Shown here piece by piece: positions 21,324 to 32,042 of a stretch of 64,000 nucleotides of DNA. The DNA comes from Ottelia alismoides (Eukaryota > Streptophyta > Magnoliopsida > Alismatales > Hydrocharitaceae). The notes beneath the pieces were generated by a model. It did no database searches. It saw only the letters and a program-made list of their open reading frames with translations, and had not been told where the DNA came from. Numbering within the stretch: the first letter of the stretch is position 1; every line of letters starts with the position of its first letter. Made by a program: the position numbers and the translations under genes. Location of the stretch: positions 234,641-298,640 of the forward strand of contig JAZKJV010003368.1 in the NCBI GenBank assembly GCA_037367405.1. The letters run 5' to 3'.

Positions 21324-23820
21324 TGAAGGATATTGTGAATCCTCAAGCGCATCACGGAAGCGTGTCGATCGCATCGTATGCAATCGGAGCAACTAGTCGC
21401 ACTAGTTGCTAGATGCAGCGGAAATTAAAATTTTAACTTTAAAGATGAAACCACATGATCACGAGAACACTTCTCGGATCATTTCATCAAACCACAAAGT
21501 AGAAGGAATACCTCTTGAAGCGTGGTTGTGATCGCGAGATCCCAAAGTAGAGATCCTCCCATCTTAAGTCCGATCCACGAAGAACGCACTTGCGGGCGCG
21601 ATGATGAGTCACGTTCCTTCCCGCAATCCTCGATGAAGATCCAAGCGATGGCTCCCTCGATTTCGTCAAACGAAATCCGTCGTCTTCCTTTAGAGTAAGA
21701 AACTCCAAAGAAGATGGAGATCCACGAGTCGTCGAAGAAGAAGCCGAGAGTCCCTCCTTTCTCAACACAAAGTGGACGGCCACTTAATGGAGAAGAGAAA
21801 GAGAGAGAGGGCGAGAATGAGAAAGAGAGAGAGAGAGTTGTCACCTTGTACAACTCTTAATGATGTACCATGGAAGGCTACCCTAGCCCTCTATTTATAT
21901 TAGTTTAGGATCCAATGGATCTCAATCCATGGGACACATGGATCCAAAGGCTATGCTTGGTCCATGCTAAATCAATGGCTATGATTGTTGTTGGTTAAAA
22001 ACAACAACATTAATTTAAATTAAAAAAATGTTGCAACATTATCAACATAATTTAATTTAACATTAACTAATTAAGAGATAATGTGATAAATAAAAATGGA
22101 GTCAACCAACCTCCCTAAAAATGGGGTTATTTTGTCTCCTTTTATTTTATCTTATTATTTCTTAATAAATTGCAATAACTATTATTGCAATAATATCCAC
22201 CAAATTAATTCCAAATTAATTTGTGAATATTTCAATCATGCCATCGAAGATATGTGAATCACATTCACAACCCAAACTAATTTGTAAATTACATTTCCAA
22301 TTAATTAATTAATGTGAATATAATCCACACTATTAATTAACAAATGCTATTTACATAGATTCTCTCTCTTCAATATATATATTATAAATCATATTTATAA
22401 TACACATATATCATGGATAGTATTATCCACATTCTCTAATCCTTGATAATTAAATCCCATTTAATTATCTTGGATAATAATTCTCACAATATGAATCATA
22501 TTCGTATTAAGCTTGATAATTAAATCTCATTTAATCATCAAGTTCTTCTTGCTTGGATATGGAATTCATCAAATGAATTATTCTTGAACTCCTTCAAGAA
22601 TAATGTGCTTTCTCCGCAGATACTTGGAGATAAGGACAGGGCGATTGTATTATTCCACGTATAGTGACTTGGATGTTGAGATATCATCTCAAATCCAGAT
22701 CTTACGAACCTCCCATAGATGCTTGATTAAATCAAGACCGCAAATCCAATCTTTTCATTGAATCTGAATCCCATTCAGACCAATGTCCAACACTTGGACT
22801 AAGATCGGATTGCTTCTCTACTGAGAGGAGTCACTAAAATCCAGACCTGTTTCATCACTCCCTCGGAATGGAAGCGTCATGGATATACAATCGTTTATGA
22901 TCACATCACCCTTCAGGTATTCCCAATACATGTACATCCTGCATACTGGAAGACCCATGGTCAACCCGAAGATCAAGATCTATTTTACACTGTCTTCTTC
23001 AGGGTTTGATCACCAAGTTTCTCATTTGATCATTGGGATTTGGTATCGATCATATACTTTCCAAAAGCATATATCATACCTAGGTCTTGATCATATACTT
23101 TCCAAAAGTATATATCAAACCTACAAATTCAGTCAAGCTTCCAAAGCAAGACGACCGTGCACGGAATTTGATTCTTCCCAATATCTCATGAGTGAGCTCA
23201 TGTCTTCCGTTTCAGTAGTGAACCTGTATGATCCCTTTGAGAGATCGTATTACTCATATGCCCTTACATGCACACCAGCGCGCCAGTGTATAGACCTTGG
23301 TTAGGTCATCAACCTATTGGTCTGCCAAATGTACATACTCAGACATATAGCAATACATCTGTCTCCGGTCAGAGGATGCGTGCCTATGCTGTGACAGTAT
23401 TCAACATAGGACTTTGGTTATCTCGATCTCGTTAAGTCAACTCTTTGACCTAACTAATCTGACACCTCCGAATCTCTATTCCTATGCAGAGGACCTGCAT
23501 CAAGAGGTCGGTCAGATATCAGCCTATGTGAGAAAGGATTGCCATCTCCTACTCAGGCTGGAGATCACATCTTAATAATCATTTGACGGTGCTTGATGAG
23601 TCCTCAATCTAACCCTTTAGATATTCATCCAAACACCAGCCTCTATGATTCAATAATTGAATCAACAGTTGTATGATCATTAAGACAGCCATGGTACATA
23701 ACCCTAATTGTACAGAGGGACCTATTATGCAAATTATTTATTCTTCATTTCAGATCAGGGAATGATATTTGCAATAACATTTATTGCATAATGGCTCGCC
23801 GTGGGCTCACATGTCCAACA
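21324..23820 (-). repeat. Copia-L LTR, right copy (2,497 bp), shared by two internal regions
   Basis: It is near-identical to 13511-16005. On its left is a primer site (5' LTR of the intact unit). On its right is a polypurine tract and internal sequence (3' LTR of a second unit). One LTR therefore serves two units, as produced by recombination between tandem elements. Confidence 0.92.
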
Positions 23821-24534
23821 ATCTCCCACTAGCCCAAAGAGCCATTAATGGGCTAATCATTTAAACCAACACTCATGTGACAATCATCGGCTATTTAGAA
23901 ATAGCTAGGTAAGCTGATCAGTCACTCTGTTCCCAAAAGACTATGCCAAGTCCTTTTACGGCACTTGCATATCCCTAGGTAACAGTGCTCGCATCCAATG
24001 TGAATGTTGCATCTAATGCAACCTATACTCAATCTAGTCAAAGCAGTTATAGTGTCCTTGACACTATTGCTTAACAACTATTATAACCAGTATTTCCATA
24101 ATCCTTATCAGAATACCCTTATTCCTGGAGATCACTATCTCCTACGGTATTTGCAGTTAAGACCTTTTAGATTTCCATCTAAAAATCTTAATTTCTTGAA
24201 TATATTGTTATTACTGCAATCAAGTGTTCTATCTCTATAGAAGGATTAGTAACAGTTTACTACTCCCACTGCATGGCAGATATCTGGCTTTTGTACACAT
24301 CAAGCATACACTTAGCTTCTCGTAACTGATGCACAAGTGCAACAGTTTTAGCATTCACTTCCTCAACTCATTGAGGTGCTATCCCTTTTGATAGGTCAGT
24401 ACTGTACTACAAATGTGACAGTCCCAATACCCTCTTTTCTTTGATTCTGAACAACTTCAGAACTAAGATCTAAGAGGTATTCTTGAGATCATATCTCAAG
24501 GTATGGAATAGCCAGTCTATAAAACACTTATTCT
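23821..24534 (-). mobile_element. Second, truncated Copia-L internal region
   Basis: These 714 bp repeat 16006-16719 almost perfectly, including the polypurine tract and the start of the RT remnant, then stop abruptly at 24534 against Copia-B LTR sequence. It is the 3' end of an upstream Copia-L unit whose remainder was deleted. Confidence 0.9.
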
Positions 24535-24770
24535 GTGTTTAGTCCCATACCGCCCAATTGTGGGACTTGGAGGCTCTGGGAAGGCTATATAAGGAGCCCC
24601 AGACCTCCTATACTCATTGAGAAAAAACAATGAAGCATATGCCCCTTTGAGGGCTTCTCCCGTGGTTTCATCCCGCTCCTCACGGAGTAGGGTTCCACGT
24701 TAAAATCCCGCGTTCTTTCTTGTTCTTATTCTTTTTCCATGTTTTTGCTTCCGCTTCATATTTTATAACA
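24535..24770 (+). repeat. Copia-B 3' LTR, 5'-truncated
   Basis: It matches 6615-6850 of the 5' LTR with about five visible substitutions and ends at the same ...tttataaca. The first 78 or so bases are missing. The TSD atctc follows at 24771-24775. The missing part coincides with the broken Copia-L unit, so one deletion probably removed both. Confidence 0.88.
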
Positions 24771-24896
24771 ATCTCCAAGCAAAAATTGGTCAACTAGTGT
24801 CATTAGTCGGAATTAGTCGGTACTCGGTCGTCCACCCCACTGACTAGACTAGTCGGACCTACTAGTCGGGCCAGTCGGGCGACTTTTACAACACTA
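24771..24896. mobile_element. hAT-like element (family 2), right part
   Basis: It begins with the duplicated atctc and carries repeated 'tagtcgg' words, ending gggcgacttttacaacacta, the inverted partner of the left terminus at 6264. The TSD cccataat follows (24897-24904). Confidence 0.85.
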
Positions 24897-24904
24897 CCCA
24901 TAAT

Positions 24905-27900
24905 TGTACCGATCACCGTTTTGATGATTTTGTTGCTCGTCTGAGAGAGATCATGCCCCCAGTTGTTGGATCTCCTAGTGTTTCTACTAGCCCGTCATAT
25001 GTTTTCGCTTCTGCCTCCATCAGCAGTATAGGTATTACTCATACATTTACTAGTCGTACTTGACCATATCCTTTAGAATGGATCATGGACTCTGGAACTT
25101 CTCATCATTTATGTGAAGATCACATACAGTTCGGTTGTTATAACCTTGTACTGTCTTGTGGATCAATGTTCATTGCTGACAGGACGCATTCCCCCATTAT
25201 CGGATTAGGGGGTCCATTTGACTCCCTCCATATGCCTATAGAATATTCTTCATGCACCAAAATTCTCAATGAATATATTGTCTATCAGACATATTATAAA
25301 TGTTTTACATTGTTGTGCCATATTTGACCTTGCTTCCACTATTTTTCATGATATATTTACGGGTACGGTGATTGGAGTGGCCATAAGCATAGAGGGCTTT
25401 ATATTGATCCAATCTTATGTTGGTGCTAGCTCTCTTTATGTTGGATTGATTTCTCCTTACACTTGACATCTTCGATTTCACCATCTTTTGTTGCAGAAGA
25501 TTTGTCCTCTCATTCACTGGCATTTCTCTCAAGTCCATGTTTCACTGTGAACCATGTCAACTTGGAAAGCATCACCGTCTAGCTTTCCTAGTCATCAAGG
25601 TCATAGTAGTCAAAGTCCTTTTGAGCTTTTTCATTTTGATATGTGCACTCCAAGTTGTGTCCCTGATCATTAAGGGCGCATGTATTATTTAGTTGGTGTG
25701 GATGACTTTTTTAGACTCTCATGGATCTTTTTGTTAAAGAATAAGTCTGATGCAACAACAACAACAAAGCATTTTCCCACATTAGGTAGTGTCGGCAACA
25801 TGGATTCTTTGCCTCCATTCAAATCTATCTTGGGTCATTCTCGGCCTTAGATCCAAAAAACTAAGATTCCTTCTTATAATCTCATTCCAACACTTCTCGA
25901 GCCTTCCTCGCCCACTCTTAGTCGACTCAACTGATGCTAGTACTATGATTCAAAATTTTGTGATTGAAATGAAGAATCTTTTCTCTGCTTCTATTAAATA
26001 CATTTGTTCTGATAATACTCTGGAGTTCTATACTATTCAACTATCCCAATATTTTAGCTCACGGGGTATTATCCATCAGACATCATGTTCTTATACTTCT
26101 CGGCGAAACATTATTGCTGAACACAAACATTGTCGCTTTCTGGACATCACCATGACTCTTTTAATATAGAGTTTGACTCATCATTCCTTCTAGGGTGATG
26201 TGTGATGACAACATGTTACCTAATCAATTAGATGCCCTCTACCATTTTGGGTGAAAGGCACCCTTCTCTCTTGCTTTTCCTGAGAAGGACATTTTCTCTC
26301 TTACACCTCGGGTCTTTGGTTGTGTGGTATTTGTTCATCTTCTGCATCGAGATCATGACAAGCTCGCTTGTAGAGCTATAAAATGTATGTTTGTTGGGTA
26401 CTCTCGTACCGAAAAGGGATATAGGTATTTTGATCATGTCCAGGGTAAATACTATGTCAGTGCCAATGTTACTTTCTTTGAGTCCATCATGTACTCCTTG
26501 AGTCCCTCTAAGTCTAGGGATGTTGTTGTTCTTCCACCTCATCCTACATATATACCTCAGCATGTTCTCCATGTTCAAATACCTTCCCCAACATCCAGAA
26601 CGGTTCATGTAAATTCTGAAAATTTGATTTTAACTGATGTCACTAGTGGTGTGAATGGTAAACATGAACATTTACAAGATGAGCAAGAAGATATACAGGA
26701 AACGTAGGGACCACCAGAGGAGGAGGATCTGGGGTGGCCTATTACCTTGTGTAACAGCGAGATACCCCGTCGCTGGACATGTGTCTCTGATACGACTTTC
26801 AGGAAGTTTGTTGTGTGATTATCTTCCATTGAAATCCCATAACTATACCGGGAGGCTCTCAAGGAGAGCAAATAGTGACTTGTCGTGGGTGGGGAGATGA
26901 CTGTGTTACAGTCACGTGATATGTAGAGCATTGTTACAACTCCTACATGAGTGTGTTGTAGGATGCAAATGGGTGTTCACAGTGTAGCACCAATCAGATG
27001 GTAGAATACATCGCTACAAGGTCAGACTTGTGGCTCGTGGGTTCACCCAGACATATGAGGTGGACTATCATGGTACTTTCTCTCCAATGTCTCGATATTC
27101 TATGCTACATATCCTTCTTTGTTGTAGTGACATGGGACTAGCCCCTATATAAGCTTGATGTAACGAATGTGTTTCTCTATGATGACTACAGGAGGAAGTC
27201 AACATGCAGCAACTACTTGGGTCCGTTGCTGAAGGGGATTGTCGAAAGGTCTGCAGACTTCATAACGCTATCTATGGCCTTAAGCAGAGTCCAAGAGCGT
27301 GGTTTTAAAAGCTCTCGAACTTGATAGAGCAACATGAGTTCGTGAGATCGACTACAAATCATTCACACTTAGTTCAGAGGTCTTAGAGTGATGTTGTTGT
27401 TATAGTGGTCTATGTTGATGATATCATTATTACATAGGACTGATGTGCAAGGCATTCAAGTAATAAAGATTTTCCCAATCAACAATTTGTAACCAAGGAT
27501 CTTGGCAGTCTACGTTATTCTCTTGGATAGGAGTTTGCAAGGAACTAACGAGGTCTTATGATGACCTAGAGGAAGTACGTCATGGATCTTCTTTCTAAGA
27601 TGGACATAGCAGATTGCAGGCCTGCCACCACTCCCATGGCCCTGAGCATGAAGTTGTATGATGAAGATATTTAGGAGGTAGACAAAAGAAGGTACATGGA
27701 GCTCGTTGGGAAGCTTCTATACGTGACCATCACCAGGTCAGATAATATCCTTTGTAGTGGGCCAAGTGAGTCAGTTCATGGAGTAGCCTAGAAAGGAATA
27801 TATGGATGGAGTTCATATGATTCTGGGGTATCTGAAGACCTCACCAGGTATTGGCCTTTTATTTATTAGAGGCGCGTCCTTTTCCATTACAACTTGCGCA

Positions 27901-27930
27901 TATGCAGATTATGTGGTATGTCTCAAGGAC
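24905..27930 (+). pseudogene. Copia-S pol remnant of the main decayed copy
   Basis: It continues the gag broken at 6255. In order: the gag tail DHRFDDFVARLREIMPP; protease with WIMDSGTSHHLCEDH (about 25078); the integrase finger CEPCQLGKHH (about 25550) and core with YICSDNTLEFY and HQTSCSYTSRRN (25995-26110); the post-core FVGYSRTEKGYRYFDHV and VTFFESIMY (26390-26490); RT with RYKVRLVARGFTQTY (about 27010), LHNAIYGLKQSPRAWF and VYVDDIIIT (about 27410); and KKRRYMELVGKLLYVTITRS-like RT end and RNase H start AYADYVVC (about 27900). Many stops and frameshifts. A LINE fragment is inserted at 25754-25930. The end near 27930 abuts another LINE tail. Confidence 0.85.
25754..25930 (-). mobile_element. 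5'-truncated RTE-type LINE inserted in Copia-S integrase
   Basis: On the minus strand it encodes KSGRGRLEKCWNEIIRR, NLSFLDL and RIHVADTT then a stop, matching the C-terminus of the LINE at 43453-44158, and ends in a (TTG)n tail (plus-strand caacaacaac at its left). A 7-bp TSD ctgatgc flanks it (25747-25753, 25931-25937) and interrupts the integrase codons for KSDAST. Confidence 0.85.
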
Positions 27931-27944
27931 AAGCATCCATAGTA

Positions 27945-28025
27945 AAAATAATCGGATCTTTCAACATGGATTTGAGTAAGAATCCATGTAGCCGACCCTA
28001 CTTAAAAGTGAGAGAAGGTTTCTCC
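27945..28025 (+). mobile_element. Short RTE LINE 3' fragment
   Basis: 'agaatccatgtagccgaccc' followed by tacttaa is the C-terminal RIHVADPT-stop signature of the same LINE family. No TTG tail remains. Only tens of bases are recognisable. Confidence 0.55.
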
Positions 28026-28384
28026 ATTTTTTACTTCAAAGAGGGTGTCTTACATTTCTCTAATTCATATCGTTTTTCTTGTTAGTTCATATTAAACCAA
28101 CTATTCCTTTTTTAATGGTGACACCATAGTGATCTTAAAACATTTAAAAAGTTATAAGATGTGTCATTTTTTGTTACTGTCTTGAAGAAAATCATGTAAT
28201 TGTAAAGAACTTGCTATTATATCATTGTTTTGACTAGAACTACAATGTTGGTATGATCATACTTTTGTTTGAATGTTAATTCGATAGGATTATTTGGATG
28301 CATATGCTCAATAACCTTCAGAGATCATCCTTTTCTGGAAACTACTTAATTGCCTTGAACATATATATGTAGTTCAAATTCAAC
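28026..28384. other. Unassigned AT-rich sequence
   Basis: No coding frame, terminal repeat or family match was recognised. It may be the diverged interior of the hAT-like fragment that follows. Confidence 0.25.
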
Positions 28385-28533
28385 AATAGTCGCTTATGTA
28401 TACGTGTATATTTAAATAAAAAATTAGAAAGCCGTGTAGAACCACATATACCCTGCATATGTTCTCGCATACCACATAATCGCTATTCGGTAACCTGCAT
28501 GAATGCATACACATACCACTTTTCTGAACATTG
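28385..28533 (-). mobile_element. hAT-like family 1 fragment, one terminus
   Basis: On the minus strand it begins CAATGTTCAGAAAAGTGGTATG and continues GAATAGCG...GCATATGCAGGGTATATG, matching the left end of the complete element at 1856. The opposite terminus was not found, so it is truncated or too diverged. Confidence 0.75.
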
Positions 28534-30512
28534 CTACAGATCAATCCAGTCCTTATGCATGCTCTTCTTCCATTCTTATTGGGTCAGTCTTCCCGTACAT
28601 ATGGCATCTTCGATTTGGTCACCTTCCTCTTGAGAAGTTGTGCAGAGACCTCCCTTAAGTCCCTTTTCGGTCTATCTTATAGTGCTAGGCTTGCCAGCTT
28701 GCTAAGCATCACCAATCTAGTTTTCCTGTTCGTCAGAATCGTAGTAGTAGTTCTTTAATTGAGTTAGTTCATTTTAATATTGGGGTCCCAGTTGTATTCC
28801 TAACTACCAGGGCACATGTTATATCTTGTAGTTGTCGCTGATTTTTCTAGACTTTCTTTGATTTTTCTTATAAAAGACAAGTCTGAGACCAGATATGTCA
28901 TACAAATTTTTAAATAAATAAAGATTGTTTTCTTTGTTACTATTAAGTATGTTTGCTCTGACAATGCCTTGAGTTTTGCATAATTTTCTCATTTCTTTGG
29001 GTCCCTTGGCATCATACAACAAACCTCGCATACTTACACTTCTCTACAGAACGATGTTGCTAAGCACAAACAAAATCATCTTCTTGATGTAATCGGGACT
29101 CTTTGTATCCGTAGTCGTGCTCCCCGCTCTTTCTAAGGTAATCAGATGTTGTCCTCGCTTCATGTTACTTGGTCAACCGTATATCATCCTCCATGTTAGG
29201 TGAAAGGGTTCCTTTTTTATTGCATTTCTCAATGAAAACTATTTCTCTGTAACACCTCGTGCCTTTTACTCGTTGGCTTTTGTTCATCACCTAACTTGCG
29301 GTCATGACAAGCTCTCGTGCAGAGTTGTCAAGTGTGTTTTTGTGGACTACTCGAAACCAGAAAGTGTACCGATGCTTTAATCTTGTCAGACAGAAATACC
29401 GTGTTAGTGTTGGCATGGCTTTCTTTGAGTTTGCCATGTACTTCTCTGTTGCAGGTGATAGGATGTTCTTGTCTGAGTCTGGTGAGGAAATTTACATTCC
29501 ACCTCCGACCTCCACCTCCTCTACATGTGGTTCCTCCACCATCACTTTCACATGTAGTTCCTACTTCTGTGGCACCTCCACTACCTCCTATTGTAGCTCA
29601 GACTTTGCCTAGATACTATGTTCGTAGGTTGCCGACTATACCCCTTGCTCTTGTGCTTTCCCCATCATCCAGCACGCTCCAGGTAAATTATAAGCACTTA
29701 GGTTTCTATTGATGGCACCGGTGATTTGTCTGTACAGTAGGAGACTTTACAAGTTGAGTAGGTAGCACCTCATGAGGCTACTTTACATGACACAGATCGT
29801 CCAAAGGATCTTGACTAGTCCATTGCTCTTCAGAAGCAAAGACACACATGTGCTACATATCCTCTTGTTGCTTGTATTTCATTGGAACATCTTCAAAGGA
29901 TTTTTGAAGGTTTGTGGTAGGATTGTTGACCGTAGAGATTCCACGTATATATCTAAAGGCTATGCGAGACAGTATTGGTGTCTTGCTATGGAGGAGGAGA
30001 TGGTTGCACTCCAGTTATGTAGGACATGGAGTTTAGTTAACGCCCTAGAAGGGGCTTCTGTGCTTGGCTACGAATAGGCCTTTACAGTAAAGCAAAGAGA
30101 AGTTGGCAGTGTTGAACACTGCAAGGTTAGACTTGTAGTACGAGGGTTCACTGAGACATAAGGGTGGACTATCATGACACCTTTTCACTTGTAAATTGTC
30201 ATTCCACACTTAGGATCCTCCTTTCCGTTGCAGTGGTAAGAGACTGGTCACTTTTGTAGTTTGATGTCAAGAATGTATTCTTGTATGGAGATCTGCATGA
30301 GGAGGTCTATATGCAGCAACCATCTGGGTTTGCTGCTGAGAGGGAGTGTCAGAAGATATGCAAACTTCACAAGGCAATTTATTGCCTTAAGCAGTGTACC
30401 AAAGTATCGTTCTAGAAGCTCTCGGACTTGATAAAGCAGCAAGTTTCACGATATCGACTGCAGATCACTCGCTCTTTGTCCGTTGGACACAAAGAGGTAT
30501 TATTGTCATTCT
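28534..30512 (+). pseudogene. Copia-S pol fragment, second copy
   Basis: It begins in the integrase finger (WHLRFGHLPLEKL near 28600, ACQLAKHHQSSFPV near 28700), continues through integrase core and the NQKVYRCFNLVRQKYRV block (29350-29410), then a Pro/Ser-rich linker, then RT beginning MEEEMVALQLCRTWSLV (29987). It stops inside RT at GIIVIL just before the YVDD box, where the LTR at 30513 begins. Stops and frameshifts are everywhere. Since the main copy already has these domains, this is a separate insertion of the same family. Confidence 0.8.
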
Positions 30513-30653
30513 TGTTGAGAGTCATTTTATCATTTATTATTTTATATATTTCCTTTTGTCTCTATTATGTAATTTGCGCAACATAGTTTCTCCTCTCTGT
30601 ATAACAAAATTCTAGGACCTCATGAATAAGCAAGTCATTATTTTCTTTTCACA
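30513..30653 (+). repeat. Copia-S LTR (5' LTR of the third copy, 141 bp)
   Basis: It starts TGTTGAGAGTCATT and ends ...ttttcaca, exactly 141 bp as in the young copy. It is inserted inside the RT of the preceding fragment, an example of the family inserting into itself. Confidence 0.8.
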
Positions 30654-31081
30654 TGGTATCATAGCAACGGTCCTAGATTGAAGCCCTATGCTCTATTCTT
30701 CCACCCACCAGCCAACCACCTTTCTTCATGTGCACACGCATCGTCGACATCGCATGCGGCCCAGCATGCCACCCACCGACGTCACAACAACACCTCTAGG
30801 GCACCAACGACAACATAGCAGCCCCAACAGCGGCACGATAAACCCTTATGGTCTCCAGAGGCATCATAGCAGCACCTTAGGGGCCCAGCGGCACCGCCAT
30901 CACCCCTTAGGGCCACCAATGACTCCTTCGTCATCTCTAAAGTTCTCGCCCCTCGCTTTCGGGTCCTAGGATTTCGCCTAAGGTTTTTTGTCCTCCCCTC
31001 GACGTTGTTTCAGTGTATGAGAACTGTTTTCAACTTGATTTTGGCCAGAAAAGGGTTATTTGGGACAATCACCCATCCGAC
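30654..31081 (+). mobile_element. Copia-S primer site and leader, third copy
   Basis: tggtatcatagcaacggtcctagattg is the initiator-Met site plus the family signature, slightly mutated. A C-rich leader follows until the L1 insertion near 31082. Confidence 0.75.
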
Positions 31082-32042
31082 CCTAACACAAACTCAGAAT
31101 TGAAGGGAAGGTGATCTAGTGGCGGGGAGGGTGCACTGGGAGTCTCCTCTATGGGCAGGGATTCGGGTGGTTCTCCCCGCGCTGGTGCATAAGTTGTGGC
31201 CGCAGGTGGGTGATGGTTCGTTGGTCCGCTTCTGGGGTGATAACTGGACGGGTGATGGGAGGCTTGGCGATAGGTTCTTGAGGTTGTTTGCTCTTGCGGC
31301 CTCGCGAGATGTATTGTTGTGCCAGGTGATGGGGTCTGGTACTTGGGCTCCTGAATTCGTGAGCGACCTTTCTGAGCAGAGGTTGGAGGACTTTCTTAGA
31401 ATGCAGTCTGAGTTGTCGCAAGCGGAAGATATTGTCACATCGACAAGCGTCGTTTCTGTTGATCACTTTGTGTGGGAAGGAGGCAGCTTCACCACGAAGA
31501 GGGTGTTTGAGGAGCTGAGGCAGCTACTTGAAGAGCAAGATGTGGAGTTTGCGCTGGGCGGCCAAAATACCTTGCAGGATAAAGATATTCCCGTGGTGCT
31601 TAAGGAGAGGGTGTCTATGTGACAAGGTTAGGCGGGCTCGTCTATTTGGGGTGCAAGATACGATGTGCGATAAATGCCAACATCACGAGGAGGACGCAGA
31701 GCATATCTTCTTCACGTGCCCATTCTCAGTCGGGGTTTGGAGAGGTCTCGGCTTATCTTGGCTCATGATTAATGATGCCGTGAAGTTTTGGCATTCGGTC
31801 CGGAGGGTGGGTCTCCACTGATGATGTGTCTCCTGTTTGGGCAGCTCTGTGGGCTATATGGTTGGGGCAAAATGTCCTTACTTTCAAGAACCAGAGATTC
31901 TACTCAGAAAATACCTTGTCGCACTGTAAAACCCTATACAAGTTCTGGGCATCCTATTAATGTAAATCTTTATTGCTAATGAATTTTTGAACACGATATC
32001 TCCCATCTTGGGAGTATACCCACTACGCTTCTTATCAAAAAA
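31082..32042 (+). pseudogene. L1-type LINE 3' fragment with zf-RVT region
   Basis: An open stretch at 31119-31622 reads ESPLWAGIRVVLPALVHK, VGDGSLVRFWGDNWTGDGRL and SVDHFVWEGGSFTTKRVFEEL, the post-RT region of plant L1 LINEs. After a frameshift, 31528-31821 gives the zf-RVT finger: PCRIKIFPWCLRRGCL, CDKCQHHEEDAEHIFFTCPF and VWRGL. The tail region includes 'tcttatcaaaaaaatga', a short A-tail near 32035. RT and endonuclease are missing, so this is a 5'-truncated dead copy inserted in the Copia-S leader. No clear TSD was found. Confidence 0.82.
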
